Assembly: GCF_000801105.2 (NCBI RefSeq)
Contig: NC_079516.1
Location: forward strand, 8,494,001-8,558,000
DNA from: Raphanus sativus
Taxonomy: Eukaryota; Streptophyta; Magnoliopsida; Brassicales; Brassicaceae
Length of the DNA stretch: 64,000 nucleotides
Reading direction: 5' to 3'
Positions 47,424 to 61,538 of this stretch are shown here, in pieces. The translations under genes were made by a program, and so were the position numbers. Numbering within the stretch: position 1 is the stretch's first letter; the number at the start of each line of letters is the position of its first letter. The notes below the pieces were generated by a model. The model saw nothing but the letters and a program-made list of their open reading frames with translations. It was not told where the DNA came from and made no database searches.

Positions 47424-48545
47424 CTTATAATGTTGTACAATCTTAAAAAATACATAGTCTTGGCCATCCATATTTATATTTAGATTTAGATATGACATAT
47501 ACTGTACTATTCTCTATAATATATCTAAGATATTCTGCTGAGAAATTATATTGACGTCTAGACCGTGAAAGAAAGCTTGAAGAAACATACAATATTATTT
47601 CAAACATGTGTGCTGAATCTACGGGTAGCGTTTGGTCTATTTTATTGTCTTTTGCAGCGTTCACAAGAATCTTAAGCTAGTAGGGAAGCTAGCAGAGAAG
47701 GTGTTCATGGTTGATTCTCATGTCAAAATAGAGGATGACTGGTTAAACTGCACATATAGAAGTTTTACTGTATAAGTAAGTTTGAAGAATCTTTTAAAGT
47801 AGATGTATCTAGTGTATTTGTAGAAATTAATAAATGACAAAATAATTAAAATATAAGTATTTCTATAATAATATTTTTTTTCTTTTAGAAAATAAGGTTT
47901 CTGTAGCTTTTTTTAATCTTGAAAACTATTTAAAACACGATTGGCAATTTATATAGTCGTACATAGAAATTAATGTTAAAGCTAGTAATTATATCCCAAC
48001 AAATCACCCCATAAACTAAAAACATAAAGATATGCAAGGACTGTCATGTTGCAAGATCTACCCTTAAAGATGAGTGTTGTTATTGTGGAGACTGGTGTAA
48101 TGAAAATGTAAAAACGTTTTATACTCTTGGTGGTCAAAAAAGAAAAACGTTTTTACACCATGTTTGTTCAGAGTCGATACACGTCGAATATGGAACCTGT
48201 TTCTTACTACACTGATTGATTTGTGAAAACGATTTTCTAATGTACTTTCAAATCAGTAAGAAGCAACTTATTATGTGTTTATTAGATACAGTATAATATA
48301 ATTATTATGTGGGATATAAACTAAGAACATTGTTTCAACAGCAAAGCTGATTTTTGCATGATTTGTATTTACTTGACAAACAATTAATAGAAATAAATGG
48401 AATGTTTGGACATAAATGTATGATATGTTGTGTAATACTGACTTTTGTAGATTATATGGATTATAATATCGTTGAAGGTCATGGCTTAATATCGATTCTC
48501 ATTTGTCAAAGACCACTATTATAATACTGTTCATCAATATATAAT
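47424..48545. other. Intergenic, no supported gene
   Basis: AT-rich sequence with short open stretches only. No recognisable protein, RNA gene or repeat was found. Confidence 0.4.
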
Positions 48546-48910
48546 GGCCCGTTTGTTTAGCTATCGCGCGACCTGCGACTTACGACCAGTTGCAGGCAGA
48601 TTGCTGTTCGTTTTGCTGTTGCGTAACATGCGACCTGCGATTGGTCGCAGGTCGTTATTCGTTTTGATGTCGCGCGACCAGTCGTAGATTTCAATCCAGG
48701 TCACCCGAAAAAACAGCGATTAAAAATTAAGAAAATTTTAGTCGCGCAACTTATCGCAGCTCGTACGACATGTAAACGAACATAATTTTAGTTGCAGGTC
48801 GCATGTTTAGTCGTAGGTCACAAGTCGTAAATCGCACAACACGTAAATGAACATGATCTTAATCATAAATCGCAGGTTGTAGGTCGAGCGACACGTGAAC
48901 GAACAGGACC
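48546..48910. mobile_element. MITE built of repeated 'cgacctgcga' motif (365 bp)
   Basis: It starts ggcccgtttgtttag and ends gtgaacgaacaggacc, inverted ends of the 'ggtcctgttcgtt' type. Inside, 'gcgacctgcga', 'tcgcaggtcg' and relatives occur at least eight times in both orientations (for example 48567, 48629, 48645, 48665, 48796, 48812, 48872, 48882). The flanks share only 'aat' as a possible duplication. No ORF. The superfamily is uncertain. Confidence 0.7.
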
Positions 48911-51900
48911 AATGTATTCTAAAAAGCAGAGAGAATGGTACTATTAGTCTGGTGACATAATGCAGTAACAAATGTTTATACCGTAATAATGTTCAACATG
49001 GCGGTTAAGTCATAACTTTGTTGGCTGAACCATAAATAGTAAATTTTAACTAAGCTAAAAAGTGTTTTTGAGAAAGAATTATCACTATACAAACGGTTCA
49101 ATGATTGCTATTGTCGTTCTAAGAAAAAACGATTTTGATTGTCAAGTTTTTGTTTAATTTATACCACCAACTCTTTACTAACTCGCGTTTAGTCATTTAA
49201 TCGCTTGGTGCCATTATGAATTTTAGAGAAAATTAGAAAAAAAAGACACTTTCATCTTGGATTTGTTACTTTAGGATTTCTAGAAGATGTTTTAGGAAAA
49301 TAGGATTTTGATTTTCTTTAAATACCATACTACCCTTAATTTTTCTATTAAGTTGATTTATAATTATAATTTGTAATTTTCGTAATTGATTTAAAATGTT
49401 AAAATAGTAAAAAGTTAAAAAAACAAAAAAATAGACAAAAAAAGAGAGCAGTAGTCAATACCCTTCTTGTCTCTTCCGCCGTAGAATGCTTTTCCATAAT
49501 GATTTAGGTTTCAGCAGAGAAAAATCTTGTTCTTCGGTGTTTCATCTGCCCATAATCTATAATCTCGTTTTCGTCATCTTTCTCTATGATCTCACTGAAG
49601 ATACAATGAAGTCCAAGTGTTGTTCATCTTTTCGAAATCAAAATCTTCTTCCATCAATTTCGACGAACTCTCACAAATCTTCGCACAAAGTATTCGATTA
49701 CTTCTATTGATTCTCATCTAAACTGAAATCGAAGTGTTCTTCCATTTAACCTAGATTTTTAACCCGATTTGTCATGTTTCTTAAAAAGTATATTTGTTTC
49801 TCGGATTGGTTAATCATCTTATACACCACGATTAAATCTTTGCATGTTATCTTTTTTATTTGTATTTGTAGAATATTGATTAAGGTTTTCGGAGAGGGGA
49901 AAATACAGGACTTGAAATCTTAGACTTGCTATTATCCGGTCCTGATCTTCCGGCGTTACGGATCTATGATGATAAGTATTATAGAGCTAATCATGTATAC
50001 TTCTTTGTGAAGCCTAAGAGTGTCATCGTCTGGTGTGGGAGTTGAAGGAGAAGGTGATAAGGTTTGTTCTTGATGTACTCTGTATGAGATTGATGAATAT
50101 TGGGTGAAGAGTAAAGGGGAGACAGAACAAAGCTATATCCGTGAATTGTATTGCGCCTTTATTTGTGGCTACGTGTATGTTCCAATTTTGATCCCTCTTC
50201 CATGGGTAAGAGATTAGGGCTTTGTTTCTTGTTCTATAAGCTTTCGTTTTGCTATTTGTTCGTTGATCTTCTGCCATGTATATCTTGAAAGGAACTATAT
50301 GATACATCTGTGTTGTGCAGATGTTACTGAACATGACGTTGGGTTTGGTTTTTGTATTACAATCCTGACAAGTTTTAGTTTATGGTGCACTGTTATATCA
50401 TGTGTGTCTCAGTAATGATTACGTTGCTTTCAGTGTTGGTATGGGCTTAGTCTTCTCATAATAATTTTCTTGTTCAAGAGGTTGCCCATTAATCCATCTT
50501 TGTAACATGACATATCTCTCTCCTCTTGTTTTTGGACCTGGACTAATGTGTCATGCGTAATCATCTTTGTAGCATGACATATCCCATTATTTACTGTAGC
50601 AAACTAAACCACTAACATCAAACGTATCTGATCATAGGTAGTGATTTGGATGATGGAGAAGGAGCACAAGATAACCCAAACATATTTTAGTGAATAACTA
50701 TATTTAAATTCTGGATCAAAATAACAAGTCTTCGTGTCATATTGGTTAAAGCCCTTGTAAAATTGTCATAGGTGGTGGGTTTAAAACCAAAGAGTATCCT
50801 TTTTTTACTGTTGTTGGAATTTTAATTAATTCAAGATTGTGGGAGAGAAAAAACGTGAGAGATTTAAAGAAGATTTGATATAAGATTTAGGAAATATCTA
50901 TAACCGAAAATGGAAGTTTCCATATTTTTTGGATTTGACTAGAATACGCAATATACCTAACCCATAACACAGTACAACACGTGCGACGCCTATTCTTCCT
51001 TAGGCGTCACATAAGGTTAAAGGCAGAAGAGTCTATGACACAACATCTAAGTAAGGTACATCATAGAGTTCAGGCTATATGTCGTTATATATCTGCTGGT
51101 ACACTGAAGATATATTGCTAGATTGTGACGTAAATAATTCTAGCTCAGATAAAAGGTAGAAAAAACCTTAGTTTACGATATATACCCTAAATATATCTAT
51201 GTATTAAATTTAGTATCCGTTTTCTGGATTAAGTAGACTAACATAATGTGTATTCTATTTTGGTTAGAAGAGAAAATAAAATATGATTCCCTATTTTAAA
51301 AAAAATAAATTTAAACATATAAATTATCATACCTATGTTTTCTATCCCTTTCATATTTTTTAACATTTTTAAAGTTATGTTTACTATTTTTTCCATGAAC
51401 GAAGGCAAAACATGTCAAAAATTGCCAAAAATATGAAAAATCCTAAATAGACAAACAAAAGTTTAAAGTGTCTTTTTTTTCCAATTCTCCCTTAATTTTA
51501 TCACCTACACAAATATGATGTTTGTGTATCTTTTGTTTTCTGAGTTTGGACTGCTTTTAACTTTACGATTTTTCTTTTTCGAATAATCCGATGTATCCTG
51601 ACTTTCAACAAGGTGAATCCAGATTTGTGGCGAATGTCTGTTATCGGCCGGAATACGTCTGAGTCACCGGCCTATATTAACAACTTTACGATTTTCGATC
51701 AGCAGCAGATAGAAATTAGCCTTTTGTCTATTTTTTCATTTAAATGTATACAATTAGTTGTGCAAAATCCAAGTCTCTTTTAAAAACAAGTTGGCGTTTC
51801 GGGGGTCGGTAAAACCAACCTATTACCATGCTTTTAGTTTTCTTGTCTTTTCCATTTAATATTAGTATTAGTTTTGCTTGGGTTTCCATGATCGTTATAA

Positions 51901-52128
51901 TCTGGCAAATTTCTAAAAAGAAAAAGCAAAAACATTTAAATCTTTACTAGCTTTGACAACCATATTGATTAATGAATTTGAAAGTTACTCTACAAAAGTA
52001 TTGCAATAAATTTTGTAGAGTAGACTTAGATATCTAGATATCTAGCTTTTTGTCGGACATATATATATCTAGCTCTGAACATATTTGATATGTCGTTAGT
52101 TTGTTATTTTGTTATAGCATATATATAG
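48911..52128. other. Intergenic; one unresolved gene-like stretch at 49440-50720
   Basis: Most of this is AT-rich with nothing recognisable. From about 49440 to 50720 base composition is more balanced. There is a 75-codon plus-strand ORF at 49486-49710 and possible splice sites, for example an acceptor before 50641 with a short open end DLDDGEGAQDN. I could not build a coherent gene or recognise a protein; it may be a non-coding transcript or a decayed gene. The stretch 50721-52128 holds nothing I can name. Confidence 0.3.
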
Positions 52129-52754
52129 GTAGGGGTGGGCATAAAACCCGTAACCCGAAATCCGAACCGAACCCGAACCAAAAAACCCGATCCGAACCGA
52201 ATCCGAATTCTAAAAAATATCTGAATGGATCTTCTAGGGTGTTATAAAACATATCCAAACCCGAAGTGTTATTAACCGAATCCGAATGGATAATCCGAAA
52301 AACCCGAAAACCCGAAAAACCCGAAAAATATCTGAACAAAACCGATCCGAATGTCCGAATTAATATATAATACAAATATTTAAAACATAAATATGTACTT
52401 CAAATATTCAATTTCATGTTTATTTCAACATGATATCTAACAATAAGTATTTATTTTTAAAAAAAAAATATCTTAAATACTCCATTATATATAAATAAGT
52501 ATATATTTTTATGTTTTTCTATTGAATTTTAGATTTTACTTAGGGTATATCCGAACCGATCTGATATAACCCGAATCCGAATGATATATGGTTACTTCGG
52601 GTATTATCCGAACCGAACCGAAACCGATGTGTTATATCCGAACCCGAACCGAACTTGTAGATTTACTAGAATGGGACCTAGAAGGTGTTACAAAATAGAA
52701 CCGAAATCCGAAAAACCCGAACCGAACCCGAATGGGTATCCGAACGCCCAGGCC
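52129..52754. mobile_element. Non-autonomous hAT-like element rich in 'ccgaaccgaa'
   Basis: It is flanked by tatatag (52122-52128 and 52755-52761). It begins gtaggggtgggcataaaacc and ends tccgaacgcccaggcc, inverted ends of the 'taggggtgggc' type. Both halves carry many 'aacccgaaccgaacc' units in the same register, with an AT-rich middle. Elements of this look are common in plant genomes. No transposase ORF. Confidence 0.75.
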
Positions 52755-52761
52755 TATATAG

Positions 52762-53640
52762 AAGTGAGATCTGAGAGAACCCCATCGACGGCCGCGCGTC
52801 CGTGCGCGTGTCGGCGATGGTGGTTTCTTTTTCCGTTCGTATGTGTAGCTGGTTCTCTGTTTGTTCTGACCGGTGCTCCTAACCGATATACTGGCGGATC
52901 TGGCTTAGGGTTTGGTTCCGGTGACGGCGGCTACTCGCCTCTCTCTGGTTTCGCGGTGAGGTTAAGGATGGCGGGTTGTGGCTTCAGATAGTGGTTCAGT
53001 TCAGTTTGTGTGAGCTCCGGGATGGAGAGGCTCCAATAGTTCTCCAGTCGCCGTCAAGGTTCCGGGGCTAGAGGCGTCTTAAGCTCTGCACCGCCTGCAA
53101 GTCCCTGGAAGTTGGAGGCTTTCTCGGCTCCACCGTTGTCGGGTTTTGGTGCCCTAGGGTTTTAGGGTTTGTTCCTTTTGTTTTTTTATGTTTTCGGCTT
53201 GGTAGTTCGTTCGTTCTGTAGTTGGAGATGCGTTGAAGCTCTTTGATGGTATTTGGTGATGGTTTCCTCGGATCTACAAAGGGCTTTTAAACGATTACGG
53301 TTGAGTCTCCGGTCTGTTCTGTGAAGGCTCGCCGTGGAAAGTGTAGACGACGAAGATGGATGTTGTGGTGGTGGAGCCGGTGTGTGCGGCGTCCTCTCCG
53401 GCAAGCTTCCTCAGATTGGATCTCGTGGTGAAGATCGATCGACGCGTGTGACGCGTGAGGAGGATGGAGACACGTGTTTGGGTTTGCGTGTCGGAGTGTC
53501 GAGCCGAGTGGGTCTCGAGTTGGTTTGTAGTTGGGCCTTAAAGCCTGTTTGTTTTTTCGACCTTCTTGTTGGGTTTGAGCTTTTAGGCTCTGTTTATATA
53601 TGTCGGTTATTGGGCTTGGACCCTTTTTTTAATATAATCA
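52762..53640 (+). mobile_element. GC-rich retroposon-like block
   Basis: This block is sharply GC-richer than its flanks, rich in 'cggcg' and 'ggcttt' words, and ends in a short T-rich segment. Style and length (about 0.9 kb) resemble the retroposon at 25530-26532 and Sadhu-like elements. It sits directly against the preceding element. Open stretches such as 53334-53666 look like by-products of composition. A second 'atatatag' near 53660 could be its target duplication. Confidence 0.4.
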
Positions 53641-55075
53641 GATGGAAAAAAGAAATATATAGGTAAGGTCCTTATGAAAATATTGAAAGAAACAGTTTAA
53701 AACAAATGCTTCTTAAAATAATTTTAAAACGATGATTTCAATCTTTTGATTAAGAACCAATAAGATACTTTCATGCACGAATAGAAATGGTCCAACATGT
53801 GTGGAATACGATGTGGTTTTAATTCATAGATACAATGATGTTTAAGTTAGAATAAAAGACCATTGTACAACCTAATTTGTTTTGTAGTTGGACAAACAAC
53901 CCAAACTCAAGTGAGACTCAAAATAAAATAGAAGAGCTCTTTCTCAAAGAGTAATTATCGTTTGTTAGAAAACTCGCCCATTTCTTCATTATGAGAAATG
54001 AAGGATAGTAGGACATATATATATATATATATACTTTTGCTTCTAAATATTATTTAAAATGAAAATGATACATATCTACATGTATAGGTTAATGAACTTA
54101 TTAGCACTCAGAGTCTATTCCAAAATTAAGTTTATATCCATTATTTAAATTTGAAAATAAATGTTATTATGATGGAATTGCCTTCAATCCAGCTGCTGGT
54201 TTGTGGACCAAATGAAAATTGCCTTCAATTCAGTCATGAATCAGTATTGTTTCCATTTCATATAGTTTAGATATATATAATTACTATTAGAAACATTGGG
54301 AGTTCCATCTAATCGCACTATGTGAAAAGAAAGTTGTGATGAAGATTGACAAGAATACGGATCCAACTCGCCGCACCGCTATAACCACTTAAACAACAAA
54401 GGTATATACATCATATCATAATTCTACACAGAATTTGTTATTTAAGATATACATAAAAATATCATCCAGACAGTTTTTCACATATATTAAAAAACTGATT
54501 GAATTGTATTTATGTTTTTATTAATGTCATCTATTAATCAATAATATTTTATATAAATGAATATATTTATAAAATCAATGTATTTTAAAATTAATATTGA
54601 GATGAAAGTAAATATAAATTGCATTAAAATTATAGAATGATATTTTGTCAAATAAAAAAAATTCTAAGTTAAATTATACGGTATCAATCTACTGTATTTT
54701 CTGAAATGGTAATTTCACATGTGATGCGTAAGTGTAATATTTTTGTAAAAAAAAAAACAACTTAAGGTATTCGTCATTAGTGTGCTAAAAACTTAATTAA
54801 TTAAAATAAAGACTCGTTTATTTCGCCTTTCCCGTGACAAAAACATTTATTAATTAAAAATAAAAAGTAAAGAAGAAGATAAGAGTCCTATAGAGACGAT
54901 ATAAATATGTGAAAGCCGTCTTCTTTCATCTTTCTTGCTCCTCCTCGTCGGTCATCGCCTTCCACTTTTCTTTTTATCTTTCTTTTCTTGTAACAATCTC
55001 CTGAGAAAAAATCGGTATTCTTTAGATCCCACTCCACACTCTCTCTCCAGAAAGTGTTAATCGGAAAAGAGAAGG
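53641..55075. promoter_or_regulatory. Upstream region of the casein kinase I gene
   Basis: About 1.2 kb of AT-rich sequence without coding content is followed by a likely core promoter. A TATA-like 'gatataaatatg' lies at about 54899-54910. A CT-rich leader follows (about 54925-55070), typical of a Brassicaceae 5' UTR, ending just before ATG 55076. Confidence 0.5.
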
Positions 55076-57984
<2,909 letters not shown>

Positions 57985-59205
57985 GTCACAGAAAGTGGAA
58001 AGTTTGGGAAGATGTTTACCCTCCTCTCTGAGTATGGGAAGAAGAAGAGAGAAAAGAATCTCTCTCCAATTGTATGTGTTTATATAATATATGTTCGTTA
58101 AAACATCTATAGTGGCTGTGTATATGTAACTTGTAAGTTGTAACAAGTACTTTGTTTAATTTTTATTGATGTCATTTGGTCAAATATTCAGAACCTATTT
58201 ATATAGTTTCTCAACTTGTCATGACGTGTCTGAGCTGAAAGGCATGAGAATGTTTGGTCTGAAGCTAACATTTAACTAATCTGCGGAGACAGAAGAAACA
58301 AGTATACTTCATTATTGATTGTCGTAGCTCTATAACAAGACTTGGGTTCATGGTAATGATGTTTTTAAGTTAGTAGAACAGAACTAGAAATGAATGATCC
58401 TCCTTCTCCAGACGCTAAAACGATGACCGAGATAGAGATGCATTATTTGATTTGATACAGCGATTATTGGAGAATTGTGGGAGTTCTTCATAGAAAATAA
58501 TTCTCTTGATATTCAATGAATTGTGGAGAGTTGTGGGAGTTCTTCAGGAATAAGTTCCAATCAACCAAATTACATTCAACCATTTGACACCAATAATAAT
58601 TAATAAACGCTAATATGTGATATGCAATGCAAGTGTTTAATTTTATAAAAATCTAAATTTAAAATGTTTAAAATGGTATCTCAATATATTTATAAATATT
58701 TTATATTAATTGAAATAATTTTTTTTTTAAATATTATAGTGCAAATTTTAGAAATTGCACTTAATTTGATAACGTAAAAAAATAGGATATCTCCAAAAGA
58801 GTAATCATTAAACGAGAAAATTATATTGTAATAATAACTAATAATTGCCTAACCTAATCTTAACCTCACTATTTGAGTGTATTTGTCATTTGACCTTTAA
58901 ATGAGTTATTTTGGGGTTTTTTTTTTCTGTGTACTATTTTTGGGGATTTTTTTTTGTTTTATGCTATTTGAATGTGTTTTTAATAGTATTAAATGATATT
59001 TGATTTTAATAAAACCTTTTTTATTTAGCCACCAAAAATATGTTACCGCCCAGAAGATAGTTTCAAATTTAATTTTATTTGGTTGCTCTTATTGCAACTT
59101 TGATTGAGGGGGAGCTCAAGCTCAAAGGATGACAGATCAGATTCAAACACTTTTTCTAGGGAAAATAAAAACTAAGGGAAGCTCGTAAACTCCAGTTTAT
59201 GAACT
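57985..59205. other. Intergenic between convergent kinase and P450 genes
   Basis: 3' UTRs of the two convergent genes flank AT-rich sequence. A short imperfect direct repeat around 'gagttgtgggagttcttca' lies at about 58470-58545. No gene is seen. Confidence 0.5.
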
Positions 59206-60699
59206 TCACCTGGGCACAGCAAGAGCCTTAAGTGGATGCTTCATAACGACGGTGAACTCTACCTTCTCCGCCAAGTCAACTTCACAACCTTCCACTTCTT
59301 TCCACTCAAACTCCCTCACAATATTCGCCACATAATACTCCAAGTGCAGCATCGCTAGCCCGATTCCTGGACAGATCCTCCTTCCCGCTCCAAACGGCAT
59401 CATCTTGATCCCTCGACTTCCGGTTATATCCACCGATTCTCCCCCCATGAATCTCTCCGGCCTAAACTCCATTGGCTCATCCCAAACCGCTGGATCTCTC
59501 CCTATCTCAGCCACCATAAAATTAACCGTCCCTTTCTTGGGTATCTTGTACCCTCCCAACACAGTGTCCTCCGTGACACTGTGTGGGAGCACCATGTGCC
59601 CCGGAGGATGCCTCCGGAGTCCCTCCAACACCACCGCCTTCAGATACGGCATCTTGTGTGCCGCCTCTTCCTCGATCTCCTTTCCTTCTTCTCCAGCAAC
59701 TCCTTTGATCTCTTGGTATAGCCTCTCTTGGATTTCTGGATTTTTCACCAAATTGGCCATGATCCATTGCAACGTCGTGGCCGTTGTGTCGGTCCCACCG
59801 TTGAGGAACTCCGAGCATAAGCTGACGATCTCGTTCTCGTTTAGCTTCCTCTTCTCATCTGGAAGCTCTAGATCCAGCAGAGTGTCGACGTACGATTGCA
59901 CGTAGTCTTTGTTTTCTTCTTCTTCTTCTCTCTTCCTCCGAGCACGAATCAGTGGGAGCAAAACATCTTCTTGCTCTCTCCGGATCTTGAGAAACTCTTC
60001 CCATTTGCTTTTGAAGATTAGTTTCGTCAGCTTAGGGAAGAGATTCAAGATGTTGAATCTAGAGAAGCCGAGAAGCATCCGTCTCTGGACATATCCAACC
60101 TCTTTGATCTGTTCCTCATCGAGCTTATCTCCGAAACACATGAGAGCAAGAAGCGCGAACATGGCGTAGTGGAAATGATCAACGACAACGATCGGTTCCT
60201 CGCTTCCGTGCTTACGGATTCGATCTGAGAGAATCTCGAGAACCCAGCGACGGGCGTGGGAGTATGATCTCACCCGCGTCGGGTTAAGAATCTCGGACGT
60301 GAGGTTTCGGCGGAGAGTCCGCCACGTGGCTCCGTAAATCCCCGAAGTGATGATGTGTTGGTTGCTGGAAGTTATTTTGCTGGTTGGAGCCGCGGGTGGA
60401 CGGTCGGCGAAAACGGCGCCGTTTAAGACGAGTGCTTGGTGAGCTAGGGAAGCGTCTGCGATGAAGATAGCGGGACGGGAACTGATACGGAGGGTGATGA
60501 TTGGTCCGAGACGGTGGTGGACGGAGCGGAGATAGGTGTTGAGACCACTTAAGCCTTGTGGGAGCCACCTGATGGTTCCGAGAAAGGGGAGGAAGTTGGG
60601 GTCAGGAGGTAGCTGTGGATGGGAGGAGGGTTTGCGTAGGAGGAGATGGAGAAGCAGAGATACCGAGAGAGAGACCAAGATGAGTAGCCATATCTCCAT
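59206..60699 (-). CDS. Cytochrome P450, CYP89A subfamily
   Basis: Intronless ORF of 497 residues, normal for the family. An N-terminal membrane anchor (about 3-22, [17 protein letters not shown]) is followed by a Pro-rich hinge ([15 protein letters not shown]). The I-helix has GGTDTT, the K-helix ExxR is EGLRR, the PERF motif is FRPERF, and the haem-binding loop [10 protein letters not shown] lies at 436-445 with the Cys ligand at 443. It would sit in the ER membrane and use NADPH-P450 reductase. The sequence is very close to Arabidopsis CYP89A2/A5-A7. CYP89A9 of the same subfamily acts in chlorophyll breakdown, but the substrate here cannot be read from sequence. All key residues are present. 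No member number is assigned. Confidence 0.93.
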   Translation of the reverse strand: MEIWLLILVSLSVSLLLHLLLRKPSSHPQLPPDPNFLPFLGTIRWLPQGLSGLNTYLRSVHHRLGPIITLRISSRPAIFIADASLAHQALVLNGAVFADRPPAAPTSKITSSNQHIITSGIYGATWRTLRRNLTSEILNPTRVRSYSHARRWVLEILSDRIRKHGSEEPIVVVDHFHYAMFALLALMCFGDKLDEEQIKEVGYVQRRMLLGFSRFNILNLFPKLTKLIFKSKWEEFLKIRREQEDVLLPLIRARRKREEEEENKDYVQSYVDTLLDLELPDEKRKLNENEIVSLCSEFLNGGTDTTATTLQWIMANLVKNPEIQERLYQEIKGVAGEEGKEIEEEAAHKMPYLKAVVLEGLRRHPPGHMVLPHSVTEDTVLGGYKIPKKGTVNFMVAEIGRDPAVWDEPMEFRPERFMGGESVDITGSRGIKMMPFGAGRRICPGIGLAMLHLEYYVANIVREFEWKEVEGCEVDLAEKVEFTVVMKHPLKALAVPR

Positions 60700-60744
60700 T
60701 TTTTGTTTTGTTTAGTTTACTCTTCTTCACTGTAAGCTCTTTTA

Positions 60745-60782
60745 GTATTTGCTTTCTCCTCTGTTCCGTAGATATATATAGT
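60745..60782 (-). promoter_or_regulatory. Probable TATA box of the CYP89A gene
   Basis: Minus-strand 'ctatatatatctacgg' lies about 70-80 bases upstream of ATG 60699, leaving a leader of about 45 bases. Position and sequence fit a plant core promoter. Confidence 0.55.
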
Positions 60783-61538
60783 TTTATCGTGTGTCGCCAA
60801 ATCTGTAATGTAATATTTTTTTATTGGTTGGTGGTCAACAAAAACGTGGTACTCAAGGAGAATTTTTTTTAAATTTGGTAGTACTATCTTCCTCCATTTA
60901 ATATAAAAACTTGCGAATCAAATCTCCTTCAAAATCTGGGGAAGTCTGTGGAAAATGTGATATCTGTTTTTTTGGTCGGTGTTCATGACATGTCCACGAG
61001 GAACGAGATCTCTTTTATTTCTTTGTACAAAGCTTTATATATTGAAAATTCAAAAAATCGGATGCGTACAGCCATGGGCCTAAGCCCAAAAAAAATTAAA
61101 ATCCAATTTGATATCCATATTTAAAGAAAACTTGCACTTTGTTTTCTTAATCAGAAATTGGCGCTTATGCACCTGAACACATGTGTATCATGCGATATGC
61201 CCTTCCAAGAAGAACCCAATTGTGTTGGACGATTATACCCCTGCGTAGGTGAATCCCTACGTTCTCTAGAGTCGCGTCGCATGCAGAGTTGTGTCAGGTT
61301 CATCCCTCATCACCATTGGACAATTCACTGTTTCGTCTCTCTCCAGATATTATGTCAAAGGAGCGTGATTGCACGCCGACGGTTTGTTTCCCCAAACAGT
61401 TTCATTTAACTTCACCCCCCAACCACTCATCCCCTTTTATTATCAATTCCTACTATTTTTTCCTGCACATCTCTCCTAAATTCCGTTTTATCAGTCTCCT
61501 TCTCTTTTCCAGAACCCTAATTTCTCGAGGAAGGAGTT
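60783..61538. other. Intergenic between divergent CYP89A and DUF1985 genes
   Basis: No gene is supported. It contains a 'catgggcctaagccc' stretch at about 61073-61088, like the GGCCCA/TGGGCC promoter elements of many plant genes. A pyrimidine-rich leader-like region lies just before ATG 61539. Confidence 0.4.

Noticed and set aside
52581..52991. 136-codon plus-strand ORF spanning the 'ccgaaccgaa' element
   Set aside because: It is made of repeat units (PNRTE-like) and crosses from one element into the next.
53186..53666. ORFs in the GC-rich block on both strands
   Set aside because: GC-rich composition removes stops. No domain is seen, and the block has the look of a non-coding retroposon.
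59405..59905. 166-codon plus-strand ORF across the CYP89A gene
   Set aside because: Antisense shadow of a GC-rich coding sequence; the P450 motifs fix the minus strand as coding.
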